Assembly: GCA_024763535.1 (NCBI GenBank)
Contig: JANTFH010000009.1
Span: 1-61,655, forward strand
Length of the DNA stretch: 61,655 bases
Reading direction: 5' to 3'
Source: Thermodesulfobacteriota bacterium
GTDB taxonomy: Bacteria > Desulfobacterota > Anaeroferrophillalia > Anaeroferrophillales > Tharpellaceae
Shown one piece after another: positions 26,892 to 35,074 of the stretch (within the stretch, counting starts at the first letter, position 1; every line of letters starts with the position of its first letter). The notes beneath the pieces were generated by a model. It ran no database searches, had not been told where the DNA came from, and saw nothing but the letters and a program-made list of their open reading frames with translations. Position numbers and translations under genes: made by a program.

Positions 26892-28355
26892 TTAAACCTC
26901 CGGCAGCTGTAAAAATCGGGACTCCCCGGGGAAAAAGCTTAATGCCGCCAGAGATTGACTCTGTGAATCGACCTTAAAGCGATGATCGAGCCGCTCTCCG
27001 ACAACCCAGATAATCGCCCCGTCGCCATTACAGAGAAGCGGTTTGGCGGAACGCTGATAAAGCGAAAGAGAGCGGGCATGGAAAAACTTCTTCAGTTTGC
27101 AGCTTTTACCATCGAGCCCCAGCGGCTGAAACCGGTCCCCCGGACGGCGATTGCGCAGAACCAGCGGAAATTCAAGTCTATCGGCAGTAATAAATTCTCT
27201 GCATTTAGACCCAGACAAATCAGGGTTACAATCATCTTTGCTAAAAATTTTCACGGCAGATGATTTAAACGGTTGCAGTTCAAGATCACCCAAACCGTTA
27301 GGAAGATGGAAAAAACCGTAATCAGACAGCACAATTTGGTATTCCGGAACCGCTAAAGCAAGCTTGCGTAAACACTCTTCCCGGCCGACAACAACAAACT
27401 CGGCAAAGGTCTTAAAAACCAGCCCCGCACCCAGGTCATAATGACTTAACTGCTGTTTACCATTTTCTCCAACCAGTTCCGAGAGTTTATTTAATATCGG
27501 AGCTGAAACCTGCTTTACCGCACCCGCACGGCGAATCATTCGCGCGATAAAATGGGGGCGGAGCTCCATCTCACTCTCCTGCAGCGATCTTCTGGAGATT
27601 GCTATACCATTGTCAAGGTACTCAATTTCACGCCAGAGATCATCAATCCGGCAGTCGATAATTTTCAGATCCGCGGCCAGTCGTAATCCGGCACCAGCTA
27701 TACGCTCTTCCACTCCGTCTCCACCAAGATTACGAATAACCGGCAAAAGTTCATGGCGAATACGGTTGCGGCTGAATTCAAGGGAGAGGTTGCTGGGATC
27801 TTCACGAAAGCTGATCCGGTTTTCTCTGACATATTCCGCCAAGTGAGACCGGGTCACCTCCAGCAACGGCCGGCCGATACGACCGCGCCTTGCGGGTATA
27901 CCTTTGATCCCGCGCAGACCGCTGCCCCGCATCAGATTCATCAAAATCGTCTCAACCTGATCACTGGCATTGTGCGCCGTCATCAAGACCGCCTGTTGCC
28001 GTAATTTCAACAGACGCTTAAAAAAGGCGTAGCGATAATTGCGCGCCAGAGTCTCCAGGGAGTGGCCGCTGTCAGCAGCCTTGCTTCTTAGATCACGCGC
28101 CTGCCCCAATACCAGAGGGAGCCCGGCCTTAAAGGCACAGTCTGCCACAAACCACTCATCGGCAGCAGCCTCCGGCCGCAGGTTATGATTGAGATGAATT
28201 ACTCCCAGGCTGATTCTCCGGGATATGACAAACTCCTGCGCCAGATGCAGAAGGGCCATTGAATCAAGTCCGCCGGAACAAGCTATCCAGATCTCGTCAG
28301 TTCCGGTTTCCGATAAAAAACGGCTGAAGAATTCAAATACCGTCCGGCGCACCAT
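26892..28355 (-). CDS. tilS: tRNA(Ile)-lysidine synthetase TilS
   Basis: Converts C34 of tRNA-Ile(CAU) to lysidine so that it reads AUA; essential in most bacteria. The N-type ATP pyrophosphatase P-loop is SGGLDS at residues 27-32, followed by HLNHNLRPEA, the segment TAHNASDQVETILMNLMRG and the C-terminal TilS domain with RRPGDRFQPLG and KKFFHA. Length is 487 aa. ATG 28355 overlaps the end of the preceding gene by 23 nt, so translation is coupled. It forms an operon with the exported unknown protein and cvpA upstream, and larC downstream. Confidence 0.95.
   Translation of the reverse strand: MVRRTVFEFFSRFLSETGTDEIWIACSGGLDSMALLHLAQEFVISRRISLGVIHLNHNLRPEAAADEWFVADCAFKAGLPLVLGQARDLRSKAADSGHSLETLARNYRYAFFKRLLKLRQQAVLMTAHNASDQVETILMNLMRGSGLRGIKGIPARRGRIGRPLLEVTRSHLAEYVRENRISFREDPSNLSLEFSRNRIRHELLPVIRNLGGDGVEERIAGAGLRLAADLKIIDCRIDDLWREIEYLDNGIAISRRSLQESEMELRPHFIARMIRRAGAVKQVSAPILNKLSELVGENGKQQLSHYDLGAGLVFKTFAEFVVVGREECLRKLALAVPEYQIVLSDYGFFHLPNGLGDLELQPFKSSAVKIFSKDDCNPDLSGSKCREFITADRLEFPLVLRNRRPGDRFQPLGLDGKSCKLKKFFHARSLSLYQRSAKPLLCNGDGAIIWVVGERLDHRFKVDSQSQSLAALSFFPGESRFLQLPEV
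26897..26901 (-). promoter_or_regulatory. Strong Shine-Dalgarno deciding the TTG start of larC
   Basis: GGAGG on the minus strand lies 5 nt before TTG 26891 and inside the last codons of tilS. It is the strongest reason to accept TTG as the larC start, since no ATG lies in a better position. Confidence 0.6.
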
Positions 28356-29589
28356 AGATAACCTGCACCAAATAGGCTGAGGGGGAAGTATGCGGTGGTT
28401 CAGTAGCCGGTTTTTCAGCTGGAGCGAGCGGCAACGGCGTCACTTTAAGCCGGAAAGAGAGATCATCTGCAGCCGCATTTTCAAGCCATTTCACCAGTAG
28501 ATCAGCCGCCGTTAAAGTTGTTATTTCCAAGGTTATAGAGTCAGTAGCCAGGGCAATTAGATCAACCCTTTTAACCGTCTGCAACGATCTTAAACGCTCC
28601 TGGAAAACAATAAAGTCGGCCGGTTTATGAAAACCGCTGCATTTGAGCTCAAGGCGCTGCTCAACTCCTCCGGAAACGATATAGTCACGCAACAGTCGAT
28701 CAGTGACATTTTTGCGTATCTTTGCATTCAAATCTTTACTCAAACGTTCCATACCGGCAACATAATCGGCACTGATAACCTTGCTGCTGACAGTCGGCAA
28801 ACGGGTAATCAAACTGTTTTTCATATCGATAAAAGCGATGTCCGCTAGGCCGTGCCAGAATGATTTTTGCAAGGATGCTATCTGTTCTTCGCGAACTGTG
28901 GCCGGGCGAACGACAATAATCATGTCTCCATCAATCAATCCCTGAAACCAGGAAGCATTAAAATTCCGAACCACTCCGACGTTATCACGCTCCATGAGTT
29001 TAATAAACATCGATTCAAGTTCCGGGGTAACCGTTCCGACCGGAACCAGCTCAAACCCGTAAACCGTGAGCCCCTGCCTTAAATTACGAGCCAATACCTG
29101 AGGCTCGAGAGGCGAAACGTTAAAACTTTGATCTTCGTCAGGATCCGTTGCCGGCGGCAGAACCACAAGCTTAAGATTATTTATCTGCAGTCTTTTACTG
29201 TGCTCAATCCTCTGCAGATCCTTCTCAATAAGTTCACTGTTAAGCTCCACCCTCAATTCAATCTGGTAAAGCTCTCCCAGGGTTCGTTCGCTCTGAATCT
29301 CGAAGTTCTTGATATAAAGATTACGGTTCTTAAAAATTATCTCATCAACCTGAGACTCAAATTTACGATTTACGGCCATATCTTCATAGATATAACTGCT
29401 TAATGACTCATTTAAGGCATCGGAAATGGACTCTTTGCGGGCTTTTTCCACTCCTTCCGTCAATACCGCCTGACCGGAGATAGTCTTGACCACCGCCGCC
29501 GAAAGCGGTTCAACCCACAAGCCGGCCAGAAGCAGCAGGATTAAGATCGAACCGCATAGTCTGAAGATTGACAACTTTAAGCTTCTCAC
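28333..29589 (-). CDS. Exported protein of unknown function with FlgT-N-like region
   Basis: 418-aa protein with a signal peptide (residues 1-31, hydrophobic core LILLLLAGLW, ending LSAA). The first mature part, with SGQAVL followed by an Ala/Glu helix and ALNESLSSYI, resembles the N-terminal domain seen in FlgT and similar periplasmic or outer-membrane-linked proteins. The rest is alpha/beta with no catalytic motif I can name; a Pro-rich stretch is near the end. It starts at GTG 29589, overlapping the cvpA stop in GTGA. It is probably periplasmic or outer-membrane-associated. Function is unknown. Confidence 0.75.
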   Translation of the reverse strand: MRSLKLSIFRLCGSILILLLLAGLWVEPLSAAVVKTISGQAVLTEGVEKARKESISDALNESLSSYIYEDMAVNRKFESQVDEIIFKNRNLYIKNFEIQSERTLGELYQIELRVELNSELIEKDLQRIEHSKRLQINNLKLVVLPPATDPDEDQSFNVSPLEPQVLARNLRQGLTVYGFELVPVGTVTPELESMFIKLMERDNVGVVRNFNASWFQGLIDGDMIIVVRPATVREEQIASLQKSFWHGLADIAFIDMKNSLITRLPTVSSKVISADYVAGMERLSKDLNAKIRKNVTDRLLRDYIVSGGVEQRLELKCSGFHKPADFIVFQERLRSLQTVKRVDLIALATDSITLEITTLTAADLLVKWLENAAADDLSFRLKVTPLPLAPAEKPATEPPHTSPSAYLVQVIYGAPDGI

Positions 29590-30131
29590 TTGGAGCTCTC
29601 TCCCCCGGCGGAGAAGATGTCAGGGTTAAGCCCTCCAAGGTATTCGTTCAGCGGCTCATGCATGGTTTCCGGCAGCAGGGTCACCACGGTTTCACAGTAG
29701 GGCAGAAAACGGGGAACAATTCTCGAACCGGAAGTAAAATCGTTATCAGCCCCCCAGAAAAAGATCACCAGAAAGATAATCATGGAGACGAATACTGCAC
29801 TTTTCAGCGCTCCGACGAGGGCAGCGGAAAAACGGCTCCCGACACCGATGGCCCCGCCCGCCATATTTGATTTAATTAAGAGGTGTATCAGAAAAAAAGC
29901 TAAAATTGAAAGCAGATAGATAACAATGAAAGCGATAAATGTAGTAATCACCTCATCCCTTAAAACAGGCATCAAGGCCTTGGCCGCGACCAGATAAAAA
30001 CGGGAGGCGGAGAGGATTCCAACAAAGACTCCGGTCAGAGCAATAATTTCAGCCAGCAAACCGCGCAGATAGCCCCAGAAGGCACCACCCATAATAAGTA
30101 AGATAATGATAACATCCAGTGAATTCAACAC
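29586..30131 (-). CDS. cvpA: CvpA family membrane protein
   Basis: Four-helix inner-membrane protein of the CvpA family, 181 aa, with the start NSLDVIIILLIMGGAFWGY and family-typical segments LRGLLAEIIALTG and ALVGALKSAVF. Members are needed for colicin V production in E. coli and for envelope resistance in several pathogens; the molecular role is unclear. GTG 30131 is supported by AAGGAGG 5 nt before it. It heads the run cvpA, exported unknown, tilS and larC. Confidence 0.88.
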   Translation of the reverse strand: MLNSLDVIIILLIMGGAFWGYLRGLLAEIIALTGVFVGILSASRFYLVAAKALMPVLRDEVITTFIAFIVIYLLSILAFFLIHLLIKSNMAGGAIGVGSRFSAALVGALKSAVFVSMIIFLVIFFWGADNDFTSGSRIVPRFLPYCETVVTLLPETMHEPLNEYLGGLNPDIFSAGGESSK

Positions 30132-30198
30132 AGTTTCCTCCTTGATCTATTATGGCTGTCTGAAAAAATATCTCTATTAAGAACAGCCTTATAAATTC

Positions 30199-31464
30199 CT
30201 ATCTCAATTCATTTCTCAAAACGGAAAAAGCAGCCTGGCGGGCACTGTAAACCAGTCCTCCCAGACCGAAACCCGGCAGATTGTGCCAACCCACCCGGTA
30301 AAAACGGCAGAAACTTCCGGTCAAAGGCAGAAAACCGCCCCCCATCATCGCCGGAAGACGAGGATGCCAGCCCCATGTATCACCGATTTTACAGGCATTT
30401 TCAGCATCATTAACCGGTTCCCATACGTGCCTTAAATAATTTTCCCCGTCTCTGTTCTCAGGATTCGTGAGGGAAACCGGAGAAAAAAACTCAGCTTCCG
30501 ACAACTCATCGGAAGTACTGCATTGCAAGTGATATAAAGCGACTTTATCACTATGTGAAACATCCCTCGCTCCCCGTTTGCACACATGCCGATAACCTAA
30601 GTCATCAAGTCGAAGCTGGCGTTTGAAATCATGACGCTGGTTTACCAGAGGAATCTCACAACGTAAACGGTCAGGATTGGAATCTGCAATATAGACCGTC
30701 GAACGACAGGCAACTATATTATCATAACCGACCCCAATATACCATTTACCATCAAAAACCGGTGACCAGTTTTCACTTACCCGCCGGGCACCGTTATCAA
30801 GCAGATAATTCAACAAATTATCTTTTAGTGCTTTTATTTCAACCAGAGCTGCAGGTTTCCTAAGACTCTGAACCCCGTACGCAAAAGCAAGCAGGGGCAG
30901 TTGCTGAAAGCGATAGAGGGATAACTGCGGTACCAAGGAGAACCATTTACGCTGTTCTTCGAGACCGATACCATTAACATCAAGCCAACTCGAAAGAGTG
31001 TGGCGACGGCTGTCACGCAGCAGCTCACTCTGCACCAGCAGTCTGAACATGTGCCAGAAACCACCGATTGAGGTGGCGGGCATATCCAGATTCTGAATCA
31101 TGCACCCGTCAATCAACTGCCATATTTTTTCGAGTTCCTGGCAGAGCTCAGGCCGCAGGCTGGAGGCTGCAATTTCTGAGCCTGAAATATCCTCGCTCGG
31201 GCTTGCCACCTCCCAGGTCTGCACCTCTGTCCCACTCTGCCAGGAGAAAAAAGGCTCCTTAAGGGGACTTATATCCATAAAGTTCGCCAAAAGAGCAGCC
31301 GGATAACCCCGCACGACCGGCAGAATAAAATCGGGTTCCGGCAGCCCCCCCCCATCCGGATCCGGCAAGATCAGAATCCGGGCTCCTTCTTTAAGCAGAA
31401 AAGCCGCCGTCAGCAGGGCCGCAAGATCACCCTCACGACAGGCCGCTTCATAATCAACCGCCAT
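30199..31464 (-). CDS. Degenerate flavoprotein-like protein (phytoene-dehydrogenase fold without the FAD loop)
   Basis: 421-aa protein not matching a named enzyme. Its N-terminus (DYEAACREGDLAALLTAAF then LLKEGARILILP) aligns with the start of FAD/NAD oxidoreductases, but the three loop glycines of GxGxxG are replaced by Glu11, Asp13 and Ala16. The C-terminus PGFGLGGLVYSARQAAF matches the second FAD-binding segment of CrtI-type enzymes. So the fold looks inherited while cofactor binding is probably lost. It is not truncated. It lies between the LD-carboxypeptidase gene (30 nt upstream) and cvpA (67 nt downstream). A structural or peptidoglycan-linked role is a guess from the neighbour. Confidence 0.7.
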   Translation of the reverse strand: MAVDYEAACREGDLAALLTAAFLLKEGARILILPDPDGGGLPEPDFILPVVRGYPAALLANFMDISPLKEPFFSWQSGTEVQTWEVASPSEDISGSEIAASSLRPELCQELEKIWQLIDGCMIQNLDMPATSIGGFWHMFRLLVQSELLRDSRRHTLSSWLDVNGIGLEEQRKWFSLVPQLSLYRFQQLPLLAFAYGVQSLRKPAALVEIKALKDNLLNYLLDNGARRVSENWSPVFDGKWYIGVGYDNIVACRSTVYIADSNPDRLRCEIPLVNQRHDFKRQLRLDDLGYRHVCKRGARDVSHSDKVALYHLQCSTSDELSEAEFFSPVSLTNPENRDGENYLRHVWEPVNDAENACKIGDTWGWHPRLPAMMGGGFLPLTGSFCRFYRVGWHNLPGFGLGGLVYSARQAAFSVLRNELR

Positions 31465-31493
31465 AGATTAAACCGCCATCTCTTTTTACAGTA

Positions 31494-32426
31494 TCAGCTT
31501 ACCGGGCTCTCCAGCAAGGAGATCTTTCGCTTGCGGCATGCAAATTGCATCTTACAGCCTTGCGGAAAGATGAAACTCCGGGGAGTGTGTCCATAAGGAA
31601 AATTTATCAACACCGGGAAATTATCGGTGCTGAAAAATTCCCGCAGGAAATTCGGCAACAGGGTTCTTTCGTCACTGTTTGACAAAGCAAAATCCCCGCA
31701 GACAACCGCCGCCGGCTCTTTGAAAACCCCGGCCAGACGCAACTGTGTCAGGGCCCGGTCAACCCGGTAAAGAGATTCTCCGCGATCCTCCAAAAAAATA
31801 ATCTTCCCGGTAAAATCCGGCATAAAACCGGTACCGGCAAGTGCCGCCAAGATCGTCAGGGTACCACCCAGCAGACGCCCGGAGAAGGTTTCCGGACGCA
31901 AGAATTCAATATTCGACCCGGCCAGGTAAGCCGAAAGCAGGGGATTGACAGATTCGGCTTGAGCTCCGGACAGCAAAGCCCAGAGCAGTTCACTGTTTAC
32001 GGTTTCGGAACGAGCCATATCTACCGCCAGCATCGGCCCGGAAAAGGTTATCAAACCAATTTTATGCCAGAGCGCCATCTGCAGAGCCGTAACATCACTA
32101 AAACCTAAAATTATCTTAGGATATTTACTAAGCAACTCAAAATCCAGTTGCGGCAGCAGGGTCATGGAACCATACCCGCCCCGGGCCGCGACCAGAGCTT
32201 TAATCTCAGGATCATGGAGAAGAGAGACAAAGTCCTTGAGCCTGGTTCCGGTGTCTCCGGCAACATGATATTTACGCTCGTAAAGCGAATTTCCATCCCG
32301 AAAGCGGTATCCGGCCTGCAGAATAAATTTATGGCCCCGGCGCACATACTCCGGCCGCACCGGACTGGCGGGAGCAAAGATTCCCAGACAATCGCCTTTA
32401 TATAGGGCCTGTGCTTTTAATACCAT
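31494..32426 (-). CDS. ldcA: Muramoyltetrapeptide LD-carboxypeptidase (LdcA, S66 family)
   Basis: Removes the terminal D-Ala from murein tetrapeptides, in the cytoplasm, during cell-wall recycling. The 310-aa protein has the S66 Ser-Glu-His set: Ser110 in GFSDVTAL, Glu213 in IFLEDRGE and His280 in FPYGHT. The N-terminal segment LGIFAPASPV and AARGGYGS are also family hallmarks. No signal peptide is seen. A related MccF-type self-immunity peptidase is a weaker alternative. ATG 32426 lies in a 206-bp divergent intergenic region shared with the TPR gene on the other strand. Confidence 0.92.
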   Translation of the reverse strand: MVLKAQALYKGDCLGIFAPASPVRPEYVRRGHKFILQAGYRFRDGNSLYERKYHVAGDTGTRLKDFVSLLHDPEIKALVAARGGYGSMTLLPQLDFELLSKYPKIILGFSDVTALQMALWHKIGLITFSGPMLAVDMARSETVNSELLWALLSGAQAESVNPLLSAYLAGSNIEFLRPETFSGRLLGGTLTILAALAGTGFMPDFTGKIIFLEDRGESLYRVDRALTQLRLAGVFKEPAAVVCGDFALSNSDERTLLPNFLREFFSTDNFPVLINFPYGHTPRSFIFPQGCKMQFACRKRKISLLESPVS

Positions 32427-32560
32427 AGATAAATTACTAAACCAACGGACCGTACCGACTGATTACAAATGAATTTTGACATCAGCCTTAGCAAAACAAT
32501 TGACAAAAGTCAAAAATTATATTAAGTCCTCCTAATAATTAGATTTTTGAGGATGCAAAA

Positions 32561-32591
32561 TAGGGTTTTATAGTAACCTATTAAGACCCTA
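32561..32591. repeat. Imperfect inverted repeat in the leader of the TPR gene
   Basis: TAGGGT (32561-32566) pairs with ACCCTA (32586-32591), and the interior TTTATAG/CTATTAA adds partial pairing around a TAAC loop. It lies 41 nt before the TTG start. Upstream at 32501-32515 a TTGAC-AAAA-GTCAA palindrome may mark an operator or -35 region. Confidence 0.5.
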
Positions 32592-32632
32592 AAATTTATA
32601 AACCGAAAACCAACTAAAAGTGTCGTCATACA

Positions 32633-33778
32633 TTGGCTAAAAAACCAGGTTTCCTATCCAGATTGAAAGGCGTGTTCAAACGCGAGAAGGTTAAGGCCGT
32701 CGATACCTCCGACCAGGTTATCGAATCACTTGAAGAACAGCTCAAGAAAACCCCTAACAACTTTCGCCTGCGCCTCAAAATCGCCGATATCTATCTCACC
32801 CGCGGTGATCGCGACCAGGCTATAGAGGAGTACTGTAAGAGTGCCCGCCTGTATGCTGAAAACGACTTTATCCCGCTGGCGATTGCCACCTACAAGAAAA
32901 TCCTCAACGAAGACCCTGAAAATCCGGAAGCCAACCTTGAATTGGGCCGCATTTATCAACAAAAAAGATTTTATGCCGACGCCACCTTATATCTCAAAAA
33001 CTCATTTGATTACTATCACGCCAGCGGCATGCAGGATAAAGCTCTGCAGCTTCTGGAAACAATTATTGAGATCGCCCCGGAAAAAGAGCCCTACCAATCT
33101 TTACTCAAACAACTGTTTCCGGAGTACCAGGAAAATGCTCGAAGTATCTACTCCGATTTAATTATCAGCAAAAAAGAACCTTCAACCGACAGACCGGATT
33201 CGACTGTCGACCCGTTCACCGAGGATGAAAGTTTCTTTGATCTGGGAGATGAGTTAGGCAGTGAAATAGACGAAATAAATATAAATGATGATATAATTCC
33301 CGGAGATGGCCTGACCCTGTTGGAAGATGAGGATGGGAGAGAACCGCACGGCGTCGAAGAGATCTTCGATACGCTAAGATCGACTCATGAGGAGGAACCC
33401 GAGGATACCGATCCGGGGAAGTTTCACTACAATCTGGCTTTAGCATACAATGAACTGAAAATGCCGGAGCAGGCCCTGGAGGAGAGCGAGATCGCTTTGA
33501 AATCGAACAATTTCAGACTCCCGACCCTGCTCCTCAGAAGTCATATATTTCTAGCTCAGAACTCACTCTCTACAGCCCTGTCTCAGGTACAGCAGGGACT
33601 TCTGGAAAAAGGCATGACCATGCAGGATTTTCTGACTTTCAAAATGCAGCTGGGTTTGATTCTGAAAGAGATGGGACACAATCCTCAGGCTCTCGAAGCG
33701 TTCCGTGAAGCTCACTCTCTTGATCCGGACAACCAGGAACTGGCTGAAGAAATTCAAGCCCTGGAAAACACAACCTGA
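32633..33778 (+). CDS. TPR protein with acidic linker (first gene of the MglA cluster)
   Basis: 381-aa soluble protein made of an N-terminal block of TPR-like helices (about residues 38-165; units such as NNFRLRLKIADIYLTRGD and EDPENPEANLELGRIY), a strongly acidic linker (about 190-255) and a second TPR block (about 262-375). The start is very basic (FLSRLKGVFKREK). The only start codon after an in-frame stop at 32615 is TTG 32633; no good Shine-Dalgarno is visible. It is followed 99 nt later by the MglA-like GTPase. In Myxococcus, TPR proteins such as SgmX act as MglA effectors, so an effector role is a reasonable inference here. Confidence 0.8.
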   Translation: MAKKPGFLSRLKGVFKREKVKAVDTSDQVIESLEEQLKKTPNNFRLRLKIADIYLTRGDRDQAIEEYCKSARLYAENDFIPLAIATYKKILNEDPENPEANLELGRIYQQKRFYADATLYLKNSFDYYHASGMQDKALQLLETIIEIAPEKEPYQSLLKQLFPEYQENARSIYSDLIISKKEPSTDRPDSTVDPFTEDESFFDLGDELGSEIDEININDDIIPGDGLTLLEDEDGREPHGVEEIFDTLRSTHEEEPEDTDPGKFHYNLALAYNELKMPEQALEESEIALKSNNFRLPTLLLRSHIFLAQNSLSTALSQVQQGLLEKGMTMQDFLTFKMQLGLILKEMGHNPQALEAFREAHSLDPDNQELAEEIQALENTT

Positions 33779-33877
33779 CTGTAGAGTTAAAAGCGAAACT
33801 ATATATTAAGTCCCAACCTCTTTTTAGTCGCAGTTAGTTACTGACAACCATTAAAGCTCCAAATATTTAGGATAACA

Positions 33878-34960
33878 ATGGCAATTTTCAATTATAAAAA
33901 GAGAGAGATCAGTGCCAAGATTGTTTTCTACGGCCCGGCGCTTTGCGGCAAAACAACCAATGTTCAGTATATTCACCAGAAACTGAATCCGCGCCAGAGG
34001 GGCGAACTGGTTTCACTGGCGACCGATGCCGACCGTACCCTGTTTTTCGATTTTCTCCCGATTGAGCTTGAAAATGTAGGCGGCTTCAAAACCCGCTTCC
34101 AGATCTATACAGTTCCCGGACAGGTATACTACAACTCCACCCGGAAGGCGGTTTTAACCGGAGTCGACGGGGTCATCTTTGTCGCCGACTCGCAAACCTC
34201 CATGAAGACCGAAAACCTAGAAAGCTTCAATAATCTTATTGAAAACCTCAAATATTACAATCGCGACCTAAGCCAACTGCCCCTGATCCTGCAGTACAAC
34301 AAACGCGACCTTGATGATATCATGAGCATTGAGGAGCTCGACCAGCTTTTCAACCAGCCGCACCTGCCCAGTTATGCGGCTTCGGCGGTGACCGGCAACG
34401 GAGTTTTACAGACCTTAACAGCCTGCTGCAAACAGGTTTTGCAGGATCTCAAAAATAAGAGTAAACGTACCGAACAGGACGCAAGCATCGGCTCACGGCT
34501 TCAGTCACCTGCGCCTCATACCAACAGCGCCCCTCCGGCTCAGGAAATCGGGATTTCCGCTCCGGCGCCCTCAGCAACGGTTTCTGAACCTGACAGGACT
34601 TCGGAGACAACCGCTGCGGCGGCGGGTGAAACTATTCTGGGTAATGGTCCAATATCAGGGCCAGCGCCGACAGAACCGAGCAAAGTACCCGAAACCACGG
34701 CGGCGTCCGCATCCACCGCCACCCGACCTCCTTTTGCTTTCCCCGGCAACCGGGTAGACGCTCTGACACCAACTGAAGCATCTCAGCCGAGAGAACCGGA
34801 AGTTCCCTTCATCCCGGAGATTGCCGAAGTCGGGAAAGCCCAGATCAACGACCCTTACACCATTACCCTGCCATTGCGTCTGGCTACTGACAGCAACAAA
34901 CAAAACCTGCTCAACATTGATATAACAATCGCAATCAAAGATTTTTGTAAAACCATCTAA
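33878..34960 (+). CDS. MglA-like small GTPase with Pro/Ala-rich linker and C-terminal extension
   Basis: Ras-like GTPase of the MglA type that in Myxococcus and Thermus sets cell polarity and controls pili or gliding. The domain (residues 1-195) opens with NYKKREISAKIVFYGP; the P-loop GPALCGKT is 19-26, PGQ 80-82 in the switch II region, VADSQ at 102-106 and NKRD 141-144. These match MglA closely. Residues about 196-310 are Pro/Ala/Thr/Ser-rich and disordered, and the last 45 form a beta-like stretch (PYTITLPLRL, NLLNIDITIAI). Ordinary MglA ends near 195, so the tail is unusual. No MglB (GAP) gene adjoins. Confidence 0.92.
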   Translation: MAIFNYKKREISAKIVFYGPALCGKTTNVQYIHQKLNPRQRGELVSLATDADRTLFFDFLPIELENVGGFKTRFQIYTVPGQVYYNSTRKAVLTGVDGVIFVADSQTSMKTENLESFNNLIENLKYYNRDLSQLPLILQYNKRDLDDIMSIEELDQLFNQPHLPSYAASAVTGNGVLQTLTACCKQVLQDLKNKSKRTEQDASIGSRLQSPAPHTNSAPPAQEIGISAPAPSATVSEPDRTSETTAAAAGETILGNGPISGPAPTEPSKVPETTAASASTATRPPFAFPGNRVDALTPTEASQPREPEVPFIPEIAEVGKAQINDPYTITLPLRLATDSNKQNLLNIDITIAIKDFCKTI

Positions 34961-35074
34961 AATGATGATTGTGGAGTTGTAAAAGCATCCCGGATTGTCT
35001 GCAGAATATTTTACACCTTAATCAATGACTTTTATGCGTGATCATCTGCATACAGTCAAAAACTTTCTATAATT

